From assembly GCF_024172165.1 (NCBI RefSeq), contig NZ_JAMZEB010000002.1:8034501-8098500 (forward strand): a stretch of DNA of 64,000 bases, in the 5' to 3' direction. The stretch comes from Nonomuraea thailandensis (lineage in GTDB: Bacteria; Actinomycetota; Actinomycetes; Streptosporangiales; Streptosporangiaceae). The translations under genes and the position numbers were made by a program. The notes under the pieces were generated by a model. That model made no database searches. It was given only the letters and a program-made list of their open reading frames with translations, and was not told where the DNA came from. This document shows positions 1 through 8,237 of this stretch, one piece after another. Position 1 is the first letter of the stretch. The number at the start of each line of letters is the position of its first letter.

Positions 1-800
1 TGGATGGCCACGGTCTCGCGGTAGGCGGGGTAGTCCTCCAGGTAGTGCCACCGGATGGAGAAGCGGCCCCGTACCGGCAGGGCGCCGGAGATCTCGATGG
101 AGCCGGGCCCGGGCCCCCACATCTCAACGTGCGAGATCTCCGCAGGAGAGCCGGTGAAGCGCCTCATGAGCGACAGGTCGTGGCAGATGGAGCCGAGCGC
201 CACCCCGTACAGGTTCCGTACCTGCTCCGGAGCCTCCTCCCCCAGCGCCCGCGACACCAGGTCGCGCTCGGCCGCCCGCAACGAGGCCAGCAGCCCGGCG
301 TCCACGTCGCCCGCCTGCGTCAGGTTCGCGAACGCGAGCTGCGACTCCCCGCTCGGATGCAGCACGGTCACCTCGACCGCCCTGATCACCTCGGGCCCGC
401 CCAGCTCGGCCAGCACCTCCTCGGCCCGGCGCACGGCGGGGTCGTACTGCTTCATGTAGGCGACCATCAGCCGCCCCTCGGGCAGCGCCGCCACCTCGGC
501 CCTGGTGAGCGCGAGCGGCTTCTCGCAGAGCACGGCGTACCCGGCGGCCAGCGCCTGCCGCACGGTCTCCCCGTGCGAGCCGGACGCCAGGACGACGACG
601 GCCTCGAAATCGCCGTCGGCCAGCATGTCCGCCACCGCCGTGTACCGCCGCGCGGCCCCCAGCCGCTCGCCCACGGCGTCGGCGAGCGTGCGCGACAGGT
701 CGCAGACGGCGCTCACCTCGAACAGGTCCCGGCGCCGCGACAGCAGCGGCACGTAGACCGCCTGCGTCACGGCCCCGCAACCCACCAGCGCGATTCTCAA
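1..800 (-). CDS. Gfo/Idh/MocA-family oxidoreductase, 3' end outside window
   Basis: A probable NAD(P)-dependent sugar or cyclitol dehydrogenase. Translating the minus strand from a TTG at 798-800 gives an N-terminal Rossmann segment (MRIALVGCGAVTQAVYVPLL) and, further in, the family motif CEKPLAL around residue 100. The reading frame runs off the left edge, so the C-terminus is not seen. The TTG overlaps the TGA of the upstream TIM-barrel gene (TTGA, 797-800), which indicates translational coupling in the same operon. Next to inositol genes it could act as an inositol or keto-inositol dehydrogenase (IolG/IolX-like). That role is inferred from context, because the family is broad. Confidence 0.8.
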   Translation of the reverse strand, partial: MRIALVGCGAVTQAVYVPLLSRRRDLFEVSAVCDLSRTLADAVGERLGAARRYTAVADMLADGDFEAVVVLASGSHGETVRQALAAGYAVLCEKPLALTRAEVAALPEGRLMVAYMKQYDPAVRRAEEVLAELGGPEVIRAVEVTVLHPSGESQLAFANLTQAGDVDAGLLASLRAAERDLVSRALGEEAPEQVRNLYGVALGSICHDLSLMRRFTGSPAEISHVEMWGPGPGSIEISGALPVRGRFSIRWHYLEDYPAYRETVAI

Positions 801-1690
801 AGCCCCAAGTCCTTCAGTTTCCGGCGGTTGGCCGCCTGGTCGGCGATGTTCTGGGCGACCGTGCGCCGCCCGGGCAGGGTGTCCTGCTCGATCACGATCC
901 AGCCCTCGTAGTCGATCTCGTCCAGCGTGCGCACCACGGCCGGCAGGTCCAGCTCCCCCTCGCCGAGCGGGGCGAACCCGCCGCGGCCCATGAGCTCGCG
1001 CAGGTCCACGCCGTCGGCCAGCGCCTGGGCGAGGATCGCGGTGTCGCCGTCCTTGATGTGCACGTGCCCGACACGGTCGGCCCACGCGCGCAGCGCCGCG
1101 ACCGGGTCGCCGCCGGCCAGCAGCAGGTGCCCGGTGTCCAGGCAGAGCTGCACGTCGGTCAGCTCCAGCAGCCGCTCGACGTCCTCGGGCGTCTCGACGT
1201 GGGTGCCGAGGTGGTGGTGGAAGACCGGCTCGAAGCCGCGTGCGCGGCACCGCTCGGTCGTGTCCTGGATCCGGGCGGCGAACGCGGGCCACTCGGCGGC
1301 CGGCAGCCCTGGAGCGGTCCCGCCGGGCCGGGCGAACCGTTCCGGCGTGCCGGGGCAGGCGATCGTGGGCCGCGGCGGGAGGTCACCTGGCGGCGCGGCG
1401 GCGAACACGTCCAGCGCCTCCGTCAGCGCGGGCAGCGCCTTGTCGTACCCGTCCGCGTCGTGGAAGGGCAGGTCCACCCAGCCGCCGCAGAGCAGCAGCC
1501 CGGCCCCGCCGAGCCGCTCGGCCAGCTCGGGGCCGGTGCCCAGGTAGCCGATCGGCCCGGAGTCGATGCCCTCGTAACCGGCCTCGGCCAGCGCGCGGAC
1601 CATCTCGTCGGGGGTCAGCGGCGGCGGGCCGTCGCTCAGCTCGAACACGCCGAAGCTCACGGGGGCGTTGGCGACTTTCCTCACGCGCAT
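797..1690 (-). CDS. IolE-like sugar phosphate isomerase/epimerase (TIM barrel)
   Basis: A 297-residue xylose-isomerase-like TIM barrel. It resembles inosose dehydratase (IolE), which converts scyllo-inosose to the trihydroxycyclohexane-dione used by IolD. Visible family signatures are an N-terminal APVSFGVFEL strand, AGYEGIDSGPIGYLG near residue 37, a histidine-rich HHHLGTHVET segment, the metal-site strand CLDTGHLLLAGGDP and VGHVHIKD. Length fits IolE. The ATG at 1690 overlaps the PHP gene by 10 bp, while a GTG at 1684 would give the tighter GTGA overlap. A related isomerase activity is possible, but position in an inositol-type operon supports IolE. Confidence 0.78.
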   Translation of the reverse strand: MRVRKVANAPVSFGVFELSDGPPPLTPDEMVRALAEAGYEGIDSGPIGYLGTGPELAERLGGAGLLLCGGWVDLPFHDADGYDKALPALTEALDVFAAAPPGDLPPRPTIACPGTPERFARPGGTAPGLPAAEWPAFAARIQDTTERCRARGFEPVFHHHLGTHVETPEDVERLLELTDVQLCLDTGHLLLAGGDPVAALRAWADRVGHVHIKDGDTAILAQALADGVDLRELMGRGGFAPLGEGELDLPAVVRTLDEIDYEGWIVIEQDTLPGRRTVAQNIADQAANRRKLKDLGL

Positions 1691-2859
1691 AGGGCGATCA
1701 CCTCGTTCTCGTAGGTCTCCAGCCGGTGGGGCCCGCCGGCGGCCGGCAGCAGCACCCGCTCGCCGCGGACCACCTGCCGGGCGCCGCCGGGGCGTACCAG
1801 GACCAGACCGTCGGCGTCCAGCACGAGCAGCTCGTCGCCCAGCCTGAGCAGCAGCGGCCCGTCAGGGCCGGTGGACACGGCGGTGCGCCCGGCGCGCACG
1901 CCGTCGAGGACGGCGGCGGGGTCCTCGGCCAGCACCCAGGTCGTGGGCGCGCCGGGCAGCCCGTCGGAGCCCGGCCGGTGGAAGTCGCTGCCGCCGATGG
2001 CGATCACGTCGTCGCGCCAGGCGTCGGCCCAGGCCAGCGGCGCGCCCCAGCGGCGGTCCCACCAGCCGGAGCTCCACACCTCGGCCACGCGCGGCCGGCG
2101 GTCGATGGGCAGCAGCCAGGCGCAGTCGCCGCCGAGCGGGTGGTTGATCGAGATGAGCCCGCCCGCGCTCTCGGCGTGCTCGACCCAGGAGTCGGCGGGC
2201 TCGCGGAAGTCCACCCAGCCGACGTCGCCGAACACGTTCGCGTGCCCCCGGTCGGTGGTGACCTCCTGGCCGGGGACGAGCGTGACGCCGCGGTCGATCT
2301 TGCTCAGCCAGGGGTGGTGGCTGACCGTGTTGTGGTCGGTGACGGCCAGGAAGTCGAGCCCGCGCCCGTGGGCGAGCTCGGCCAGCTCGGCGATGGTCAG
2401 GCTGCCGTCGCTGTGGACGGTGTGGGCGTGGAAGTCGCCGGCGTACCAGCGCAGGCCGTCCACGTCCGGGATGTCACGGCGCGGCGGCCGTGCGCCGTGC
2501 GGCGGCTCCTCGGCCACCGGCTCGGGCGGGGCGACCGGCTCGCAGGAGATGTCCAGCGTGTAGTCGAGGCCCTGCGGCGGGACGCGGTGCAGCCGCAGCC
2601 ACACGTTCCAGGTGCCGGGCTCGGGCTCGCCCGGCAGGTAGCCCGGGGTGGCCCAGTCGCGGGTGATCGTGTACTCGTCGCGCGCGCCGCCCGACCAGCC
2701 GCGGAAGCCGCCGGGGGCCCCGCAGCCGAGGTCGATCACCCCCTGCGACCTGTCGTAGGAGAGCTTCACGTGCACCGCGGCCGTCCCCGGAGGCACCTCG
2801 AACGGCGCCTCCCGCAGGATCCGCTCCAGCCGGTCGTCCAGCGACCAGTGCCCTCTCAC
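1681..2859 (-). CDS. CehA/McbA-family PHP-domain metallohydrolase
   Basis: A 392-residue protein. The first ~140 residues look like a beta-sandwich; then comes a PHP metal-dependent phosphoesterase domain. Metal ligands are visible in GDFHAHTVHSDG (HxH), VTDHNT and, towards the C-terminus, GGSDFHRPG. Family members hydrolyse phosphate mono- or diesters or carbamate-like bonds. The gene starts with GTG at 2859, overlapping the ATPase stop (GTGA). It sits inside a sugar-type importer operon, so I infer that it processes an imported phosphodiester, such as an inositol-containing one. The true substrate cannot be read from sequence. Confidence 0.85.
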   Translation of the reverse strand: MRGHWSLDDRLERILREAPFEVPPGTAAVHVKLSYDRSQGVIDLGCGAPGGFRGWSGGARDEYTITRDWATPGYLPGEPEPGTWNVWLRLHRVPPQGLDYTLDISCEPVAPPEPVAEEPPHGARPPRRDIPDVDGLRWYAGDFHAHTVHSDGSLTIAELAELAHGRGLDFLAVTDHNTVSHHPWLSKIDRGVTLVPGQEVTTDRGHANVFGDVGWVDFREPADSWVEHAESAGGLISINHPLGGDCAWLLPIDRRPRVAEVWSSGWWDRRWGAPLAWADAWRDDVIAIGGSDFHRPGSDGLPGAPTTWVLAEDPAAVLDGVRAGRTAVSTGPDGPLLLRLGDELLVLDADGLVLVRPGGARQVVRGERVLLPAAGGPHRLETYENEVIALCA

Positions 2860-3920
2860 ACGAGCTCTCCGTTCCGGTAGACCAGCGCCCGGTCGCGCCG
2901 GGGCACCGCGTAGCCGTCGTCGCCCACCGCGGGCTCGCTGCCCTCGGGCACCACGACCTGCACGCTCACGTCGTTGACGTCGAGGGTCGCCAGGTGGGAG
3001 GCGCCCAGGTTCTCCACGATGGCCACCTGCCCGCCGAACGCGCCCTCAGCAGGCCCGGCCGAGTAGGTCAGGTATTCGGGCCGTACGCCGTACACGATCT
3101 TCTCCCCGTCGGACAGCGGCCCCCCGGCGGAGGCGGGGACCGCGATCTTGCACCCTGCCACCTCCAGCGTGTCACCTCGTACGGTGCCGTCCAGCAGGTT
3201 CATGGGCGTGGAGCCGATGAACCCGGCCACGAAGGTGTTGGCGGGCCGCTGGAAGACCTCGGCCGGCGTGCCGATCTGCCGGATGTGCCCGGCCTCCATG
3301 ACCGCCATCCGGTCGGCCATCGCCAGCGCCTCGGCCTGGTCGTGGGTGACGAAGACGGTGGTGACCCCGAGCTCGCGCTGGAGCTTCTTGAGGAACGTGC
3401 GGGCCTCCAGCCGCAGCCGGGCGTCCAGGTTGGACAGCGGCTCGTCGAACAGGTACGCCTGCGCCTGCGTGGCCATCACCCTGGCCAGCGCGACCCGCTG
3501 CTGCTGCCCGCCGGAGAGCTGCCCGGGCCGCCGGTCCATGAGGTGGTCGAGCCCGAGCCGGGCGCCCACCTCGGCGGCCTTGTCGCGGCGCGCGCCCTTG
3601 GCGACCTTCTTGATGCGCAGCGGGTAGGCGATGTTGTCCGTGACGTCCATGTGCGGGAACAGCGCGTAGTCCTGGAACACCATGGCCACGTCCCGGCCGC
3701 CCGGCTGCACGCCCGTCACGTCGCGCCCGCCGATGACCACGGCGCCGCCGCTGGCGGTCTCCAGCCCGGCGATCGTGCGCAGCAGCGTGGTCTTGCCGCA
3801 GCCGGAGGGCCCGAGCAGGGCGAAGAACTCACCGTCGGGGATGGCCAGGTCGAGCGCGTCGAGCGCTTTCACCCCGCCGGGGTAGACCTTGGTCAGCCCG
3901 CGTAGTTCGATGGCGGCCAT
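2856..3920 (-). CDS. ABC transporter ATP-binding protein, UgpC/MsmK/MalK-like
   Basis: A 354-residue nucleotide-binding subunit of a carbohydrate importer. It shows Walker A (GPSGCGKTT), Q-loop (FQDYALFPHM), ABC signature (LSGGQQQRVALAR), Walker B (YLFDEPLSNLD) and H-loop (FVTHDQAEA). A C-terminal TOBE-type regulatory region follows from about residue 240, as in MalK/UgpC. The reading frame is open further upstream, but the ATG at 3920 gives the normal MAAIELRGLTKVYPGG start. It overlaps the stop codon of the upstream permease by one base. It energises the two permeases and lipoprotein encoded just upstream. Confidence 0.92.
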   Translation of the reverse strand: MAAIELRGLTKVYPGGVKALDALDLAIPDGEFFALLGPSGCGKTTLLRTIAGLETASGGAVVIGGRDVTGVQPGGRDVAMVFQDYALFPHMDVTDNIAYPLRIKKVAKGARRDKAAEVGARLGLDHLMDRRPGQLSGGQQQRVALARVMATQAQAYLFDEPLSNLDARLRLEARTFLKKLQRELGVTTVFVTHDQAEALAMADRMAVMEAGHIRQIGTPAEVFQRPANTFVAGFIGSTPMNLLDGTVRGDTLEVAGCKIAVPASAGGPLSDGEKIVYGVRPEYLTYSAGPAEGAFGGQVAIVENLGASHLATLDVNDVSVQVVVPEGSEPAVGDDGYAVPRRDRALVYRNGELV

Positions 3921-4738
3921 TAACGCTTGATCCCTCCGTGGAAGCGGAAGCCGTACTTCTTGCTGACGAACAGGTACATGAGCACCACCGGGATGGAGTA
4001 AAGCAACCCGAACGTGGACAACATGCTGAGGTTGGCCTGCCCGCCCTCGGTGTACAGCGTGTACGTGATCACCGCCGCCGGTTGTTTCTCCACGTCGCTC
4101 AGCAGCAGGTACGGCATCAGGAAGTTCCCCCACACGTTGGCCACGGCCCACACCGCGATGGTCGCCAGCCCCGGCCGCACCAGGGGGACCACCACGTGCC
4201 GCACGATCTGCAGCGGCGTGGCGCCGAAGACGCGCGCCGACTCCTCGTACGACTTGGGCGTGGCGTCCATGAAGTCCTTCAGCATGAAGATCGCCGCGGG
4301 CAGCAGGCCGCCGCTCAGGATGAGGATCAGCCCGAGCTGCGAGTCGATGAGGTTCAGCTCCACCGCGAGCTGGAACAGCGGCACCATGGCCGCCGTGCCG
4401 GTGATGATCGACGACAGCAGCAGCAGCGTGTACAGCAGGGCGTCGCGGCCGGGCAGCCGCACCCGGCTGAGCGCGTAGGCGGCCAGCGCGGAGAGCAGGA
4501 CGACCAGCACGGCGGTGCCCACCGACAGCACGACCGAGTTCCACAACGACGGCAGCGCGTACGGGTGCTCCACGACCGCCCGGAAGTTGTCCCAGGTGAA
4601 GTCGGGCACCGACACCTCGTACGTGGGGTCGGAGGTGAAGGGCGCGGTCACCAGCCACAGCAGCGGGATCGTGAAGAACGCCAGCAGCACGGCGATCAGC
4701 GTGTAGAACCCGATCCGGCCCAGGACGAATCGCGTCAT
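3920..4738 (-). CDS. Carbohydrate ABC transporter permease, MalG/UgpE-like
   Basis: A 272-residue inner-membrane permease with about six hydrophobic helices, starting with FYTLIAVLLAFFTIPLLWLV. The EAA loop that docks on the ATPase is visible as SYEESARVFGATPLQIVRHVVVPL (positions about 178-201). Length and topology match MalG/UgpE. The ATG at 4738 overlaps the end of the preceding permease gene (4735) in an ATGA junction, and the 3' end touches the ATPase gene, so subunits are co-translated. It is the second half of a heterodimeric permease. Confidence 0.9.
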   Translation of the reverse strand: MTRFVLGRIGFYTLIAVLLAFFTIPLLWLVTAPFTSDPTYEVSVPDFTWDNFRAVVEHPYALPSLWNSVVLSVGTAVLVVLLSALAAYALSRVRLPGRDALLYTLLLLSSIITGTAAMVPLFQLAVELNLIDSQLGLILILSGGLLPAAIFMLKDFMDATPKSYEESARVFGATPLQIVRHVVVPLVRPGLATIAVWAVANVWGNFLMPYLLLSDVEKQPAAVITYTLYTEGGQANLSMLSTFGLLYSIPVVLMYLFVSKKYGFRFHGGIKR

Positions 4739-5673
4739 TTCTTGCTCCGCAACAGCCGCAGGTAGAACACCGCCACGACCAGGTTGATCAGCAGGATGAT
4801 CGTCGAGACGGCGGCGCCGTAGCCCAGCTCGCCGCCCTGGAGTGCCACCTTGTACACGTGCACGGCCAGGATCTCCGACTTGCCGTCGGGGCCGCCGGCG
4901 GTGAGCAGGAACGGGGTGAAGTCGTTGAACGTCCACAGGCTGATCAGCAGCAGGTTCGTCAGGATGTGCCCTCTGATGTGCGGGAACACGACGTCCCTGA
5001 GCTGCTGCCAGCCGGAGGCGCCGGCCAGGCGGGCGCTCTCCAGGTGCGAGGGCGGCACGTTGGCGAGCGCGGCGCCGTACAACATCATCGAGAACGCGGT
5101 GCCGCGCCAGGTGTTGAACACGATGATCGACAACATCGGATGGTCCAGCAGCCAGGCGGTGCCGGGGATGCCGAGCAGCGCGTTGAGCGTGCCGCCGTCG
5201 CGGTCGAGCAGCGCCACCCACAGGAACGACACGATGGCGCTGGGCAGGATCCAGGCCAGGATGACCAGGCCCTCGACCATCCGCTTGAGCGGGCCGCGCC
5301 GGTCACGCAGCAGCCACGCGATGGTGAAGCCCAGCCCCACCTGCCCGATGACGGCCGAGCCCAGCACGAACTGCGCGGTCAGCCAGGTGGAGCTCCAGAA
5401 CGTCGGGTTCGCGACCGCGTCGAGGAGGTTGTCGAGGCCGACGAACTGCGGCTCGGCGGCGGCGATGCCCGTCAGGCGGTAGTTCGTCAGGCCAAGGTAG
5501 AGCACCCAGAGCGCGGGGAAGACGAGGAAGGCGGCGATCAGCAGCAGGGCGGGGGCCATGAAGACCCCTGCCCGCGCCTTGCCCAGGCCCGCCGCGTCCG
5601 AGCTGTAGCGGGAGGGCTCCCTCGTGCCGGGGGCCGCCTCAGGAGCCTCAGGAGGCGATATTGCCTGCGCCAC
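4735..5673 (-). CDS. Carbohydrate ABC transporter permease, MalF/UgpA-like
   Basis: About 312 residues. A short Pro/Ala-rich cytoplasmic leader precedes helices beginning at GVFMAPALLLIAAFLVFPAL. The EAA-type loop reads HLESARLAGASGWQQLRDVVFP. I prefer the GTG at 5673 (VAQAISPPEA) over the in-frame TTG at 5688; both overlap the 3' end of the binding-protein gene. It is the MalF-type partner of the downstream MalG-type permease and belongs to the same operon. Confidence 0.88.
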   Translation of the reverse strand: MAQAISPPEAPEAAPGTREPSRYSSDAAGLGKARAGVFMAPALLLIAAFLVFPALWVLYLGLTNYRLTGIAAAEPQFVGLDNLLDAVANPTFWSSTWLTAQFVLGSAVIGQVGLGFTIAWLLRDRRGPLKRMVEGLVILAWILPSAIVSFLWVALLDRDGGTLNALLGIPGTAWLLDHPMLSIIVFNTWRGTAFSMMLYGAALANVPPSHLESARLAGASGWQQLRDVVFPHIRGHILTNLLLISLWTFNDFTPFLLTAGGPDGKSEILAVHVYKVALQGGELGYGAAVSTIILLINLVVAVFYLRLLRSKK

Positions 5674-7036
5674 CGACGATTCCCTCAAGCTTCTTCTGGT
5701 AGTCGGCCGCGGCCTGGTCCGGAGCCGTGCCGCCGGCGACCGCGGCGGTGGCCTCCTGCAACGCCACCGACACCTGCGGGTAGAGCGCGACCGGCGGGCG
5801 GTAGGCCGTCACCGGCAGCACCTTCTCCGAGATGAAGGTCAGCAGCGGCTCGCCCGCCAGGATCTCCTTGTTGACGTCCGTGCGCGGGGTGATGCGGACG
5901 TTGCCGTCCTTGGTCTCCTCCTTCAGCGCCTCCGGGGAGAGCGTGAAGGCCAGCAGCTCGAACGCCTCCTTCGGGTGCTTGCTGTTGGGGTTCACCGTGC
6001 GCAGGGCGCCGCCGGACATGCTGACGAAGTCCTGGCCTTTGATGCCCTTGCCGGGCTCGATGGCGGGGATCATGGCGTACCCGACGGTCTGGTCGCGGTC
6101 GGCCATCTTGGCCACGCCCGTCTTGGGGTTGACCACGCCACGCCAGAAGTAGTCGCCCTCCATCAGGATGCCGATCTTGCCCTCGGCGAACTGCTGGAAC
6201 GACTTGTCGCGGCCCTTGGCCTCCTGCTGGAGCTTGGGATCGCCGAGGCCGCCGCCGTAGATCTTCTGGTAGAGGCCGAGCGCGTCCTTCAGCGGCTGGG
6301 AGGCACCGGTCCACTTGCCGTCCTTCTGCACCTCGCCGCCCGCGCCCGCGAGCAGCGGCAGCACGCCCTGCATGGAGGTGGCCTCACCCATCGCGGTGCC
6401 GGCGTTGATCTGGATGGGCACGGGCACGCCGGAGGACTTGAGCTTGGCGCCGGTGTCGAGGATCTCCTGCCAGCTCTTGGGCTGCCAGTCGGCCGGCAGC
6501 CCGGCCTTGGCGAACAGGTTCTTGTTGAAGTAGAGCACGCGGCCGTCGGTGCCGACGGGCAGGGCGTACTTCTTGCCGTTGAACTCGGCCATGGCCTGCA
6601 CGGCCTCGGGGATCTGGGCCCAGCCGTCCCAGCTGTCGGCCTCGGCCCCGACCAGCTCCGACAGCGGCTTGATGTAGCCGGCCTCGGCGAACTCGCCGGC
6701 CCAGATGCCGTCGATGTCGATCACGTCCGCGCCCTTGCCTGACTTGAGGTCGAGGGAGAGCTTGGTCTTGTACTGCTCGTCGTCGACGCCGCTGGGAACG
6801 AACTTGACCGTGACGTCCTTGCCCTTCGCCTTCTGCGCCGCCTCGAACTTGGGGATCACCCAGTCGGCGATGTACTGCGCCGCGGCCGCGTTCTTGCCGC
6901 CGGCGATGGCGTTCTGGGCGATCGTCAGCTCGATGGTCTCACCGCCCCCGCCGGAGGACTGGCCGCAGGCGGCGAGCCCCAGACCGGCGGCGGTGATGAC
7001 CGCGACGACACCTATCGACCGTTTCCGCAATGCCAT
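5648..7036 (-). CDS. Family-1 extracellular sugar-binding lipoprotein
   Basis: A 462-residue solute-binding protein that begins with a lipoprotein signal peptide: basic MALRKR, a hydrophobic core and lipobox LAAC with the lipidated Cys at residue 24, followed by a Ser/Gly-rich linker. The remainder has features of the SBP_bac_1 class, for instance LYFNKNLFAKAGLP followed by an LPADWQPKSWQEIL stretch. The ATG at 7036 has a good GGAGGG ribosome site six bases upstream. It is the first gene of the minus-strand operon and faces the iol operon across a shared regulatory region. Substrate is inferred to be an inositol or inositol derivative. Confidence 0.9.
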   Translation of the reverse strand: MALRKRSIGVVAVITAAGLGLAACGQSSGGGGETIELTIAQNAIAGGKNAAAAQYIADWVIPKFEAAQKAKGKDVTVKFVPSGVDDEQYKTKLSLDLKSGKGADVIDIDGIWAGEFAEAGYIKPLSELVGAEADSWDGWAQIPEAVQAMAEFNGKKYALPVGTDGRVLYFNKNLFAKAGLPADWQPKSWQEILDTGAKLKSSGVPVPIQINAGTAMGEATSMQGVLPLLAGAGGEVQKDGKWTGASQPLKDALGLYQKIYGGGLGDPKLQQEAKGRDKSFQQFAEGKIGILMEGDYFWRGVVNPKTGVAKMADRDQTVGYAMIPAIEPGKGIKGQDFVSMSGGALRTVNPNSKHPKEAFELLAFTLSPEALKEETKDGNVRITPRTDVNKEILAGEPLLTFISEKVLPVTAYRPPVALYPQVSVALQEATAAVAGGTAPDQAAADYQKKLEGIVGGAGNIAS

Positions 7037-7081
7037 GCAAACCCTCCGACGTGTCCTTAAGGGAGGAGGCCATGGGCCAAT

Positions 7082-7093
7082 ATGTCATGACAT
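7082..7093. promoter_or_regulatory. Operator-like palindrome ATGTCATGACAT
   Basis: A perfect 12-bp palindrome 46 bp upstream of the binding-lipoprotein start. Its core TGTCATGACA is repeated in front of iolC. The core fits the degenerate motif KGWCHTRACA that I recall for the GntR-type inositol regulator IolR of Corynebacterium. No regulator gene is present in the window. Confidence 0.65.
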
Positions 7094-7167
7094 TCATATG
7101 ACGTAAAGACCTGGCCGTTATTCGAGGACGTGCCCACATGCTGCGCCTTTGCCCGCGCGGGGCGATC

Positions 7168-7195
7168 TTCACTACCCGGGATGCCGGGTAGTGAA
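7168..7195. promoter_or_regulatory. Perfect 12-bp-arm inverted repeat in the iol divergent region
   Basis: Arms TTCACTACCCGG and CCGGGTAGTGAA are separated by four bases (GATG). The element lies near the midpoint between the two TGTCATGACA sites. It could be a second operator or an RNA hairpin in one of the leaders. Its sequence differs from the flanking operators, so a separate binding protein is likely if it is DNA-level. Confidence 0.6.
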
Positions 7196-7215
7196 CGACC
7201 AGGTTTCGGACGGGG

Positions 7216-7236
7216 CCGCTATTCGCAACATAGCGG
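7216..7236. promoter_or_regulatory. Inverted repeat CCGCTAT-N7-ATAGCGG
   Basis: Seven-base arms are separated by seven bases, between the central palindrome and the iolC-proximal operator. The spacing of arm centres (14 bp) is longer than one helical turn, so it is a weaker operator candidate. Confidence 0.4.
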
Positions 7237-7245
7237 ACATCCGAA

Positions 7246-7255
7246 TGTCATGACA
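7246..7255. promoter_or_regulatory. Operator-like palindrome TGTCATGACA (iolC side)
   Basis: This is the second copy of the 10-bp palindrome, 43 bp upstream of the iolC start. It mirrors the copy at 7083-7092. The matching distance to the opposite gene supports joint control of uptake and catabolism by one regulator. Confidence 0.65.
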
Positions 7256-7298
7256 ATATGCCATAGTGACGAGGTGAGCTCCGTCCCTGGAGGTGCTG

Positions 7299-8237
7299 TT
7301 GTACGACCTGATCACGATCGGCCGCTCCGGCGTCGACGTCTACCCGCTGCAGACCGGTGTCGGCCTGGCCGACGTCGAGACCTTCGGCAAGTTCCTCGGC
7401 GGCAGCCCCACCAACGTCGCCGTGGCCGCGGCGCGCCACGGGCTGCGCTCCGCCGTGATCACCGGCGTGGGAGCCGACCCGTTCGGTGACTACGTGCGGC
7501 GGGCGATCCGCGGCTTCGGCGTGGACGACGCCTTCGTGCGCACCGTCGAGGGCCGGCCGACGCCTGTGACGTTCTGCGAGATCTTCCCTCCCGACCACTT
7601 CCCGATCTACTTCTACCGCGGCGAGCGCCCGCCCGACCTGCAGCTCACGCCGTCCATGCTCGACCTCCCCGCGATCGCCGGCGCGGGGCTGTTCTGGTTC
7701 TCGCTGACCGGGCTGAGCCAGGAGCCGAGCGCGGCCGCCCACGCCGCCGCGCTCACGGCGCGCACGTCCGGGCCGACCGTGTTCGACCTCGACTACCGGG
7801 CCGTGTTGTGGGAGTCGCGCGAGGCCGCCCACGAGGCGGCGCGCCGCAGCCTGCCACTGGCCGACGTGGCCGTGGGCAACCTGGAGGAGGTGGAGGTCGC
7901 GGTCGGCGTACGCGATCCGGAGGCCGCCGCCCAGGCCCTGCTCGACGCCGGCGTACGGCTGGCGATCGTGAAAATGGGCCCGGAAGGGGTTTTCGCGCGT
8001 ACCTCAGGGGAGAGCGCTCTGGTGGAGCCCATGGAGGTGAAGGTGGTCAACGGGATCGGCGCGGGAGACGCGTTCGGCGGCGCCCTGTGCCTCGGCCTGC
8101 TGCGCGGCTGGCCGCTGGAGCGCACGCTGCGCTTCGCCAACGCGGCGGGCGCCTTCGTGGCCGCCCGCCTGGCCTGCGCCGACGCGATGCCGTCCACCTC
8201 CGAGGTGGAGGAGCTGCTGAACGGGGCGCGCTCTTGA
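7299..8237 (+). CDS. iolC: 5-dehydro-2-deoxygluconokinase (IolC)
   Basis: A PfkB-family kinase of about 312 residues that phosphorylates 5-dehydro-2-deoxygluconate in inositol catabolism. Features are the N-terminal ribokinase-type glycine motif (GGSPTNVAVAAARHG, near residue 34), the substrate region FPIYFYRGERPPD typical of IolC, and the C-terminal NGIGAGDAFGGAL motif with the catalytic Asp. A GTG at 7293 is in frame, but a strong GGAGG at 7289-7293 overlaps it and is correctly spaced (5 bases) for the TTG at 7299, so I chose TTG. It is the first gene of the plus-strand iol operon. Confidence 0.9.
   Translation: MYDLITIGRSGVDVYPLQTGVGLADVETFGKFLGGSPTNVAVAAARHGLRSAVITGVGADPFGDYVRRAIRGFGVDDAFVRTVEGRPTPVTFCEIFPPDHFPIYFYRGERPPDLQLTPSMLDLPAIAGAGLFWFSLTGLSQEPSAAAHAAALTARTSGPTVFDLDYRAVLWESREAAHEAARRSLPLADVAVGNLEEVEVAVGVRDPEAAAQALLDAGVRLAIVKMGPEGVFARTSGESALVEPMEVKVVNGIGAGDAFGGALCLGLLRGWPLERTLRFANAAGAFVAARLACADAMPSTSEVEELLNGARS

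Larger units (their letters stand above)
7037..7298. promoter_or_regulatory. Divergent regulatory region between importer operon and iol operon
   Basis: A 262-bp non-coding region, more AT-rich than its surroundings. It contains two copies of TGTCATGACA (7083-7092 and 7246-7255), placed 46 and 43 bp from the two start codons. A long perfect inverted repeat lies in the middle (7168-7195), and a CCGCTAT/ATAGCGG inverted repeat lies at 7216-7236. Promoters for both operons must lie here, although I cannot assign -10/-35 boxes with confidence. The near-symmetric layout suggests one repressor controlling both sides. Confidence 0.75.

Noticed and set aside
3920..4658. N-terminal extension of the ATPase gene to 4658
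   Set aside because: The extension lies out of frame over the permease gene and is compositional; ATG 3920 gives the normal ATPase N-terminus.
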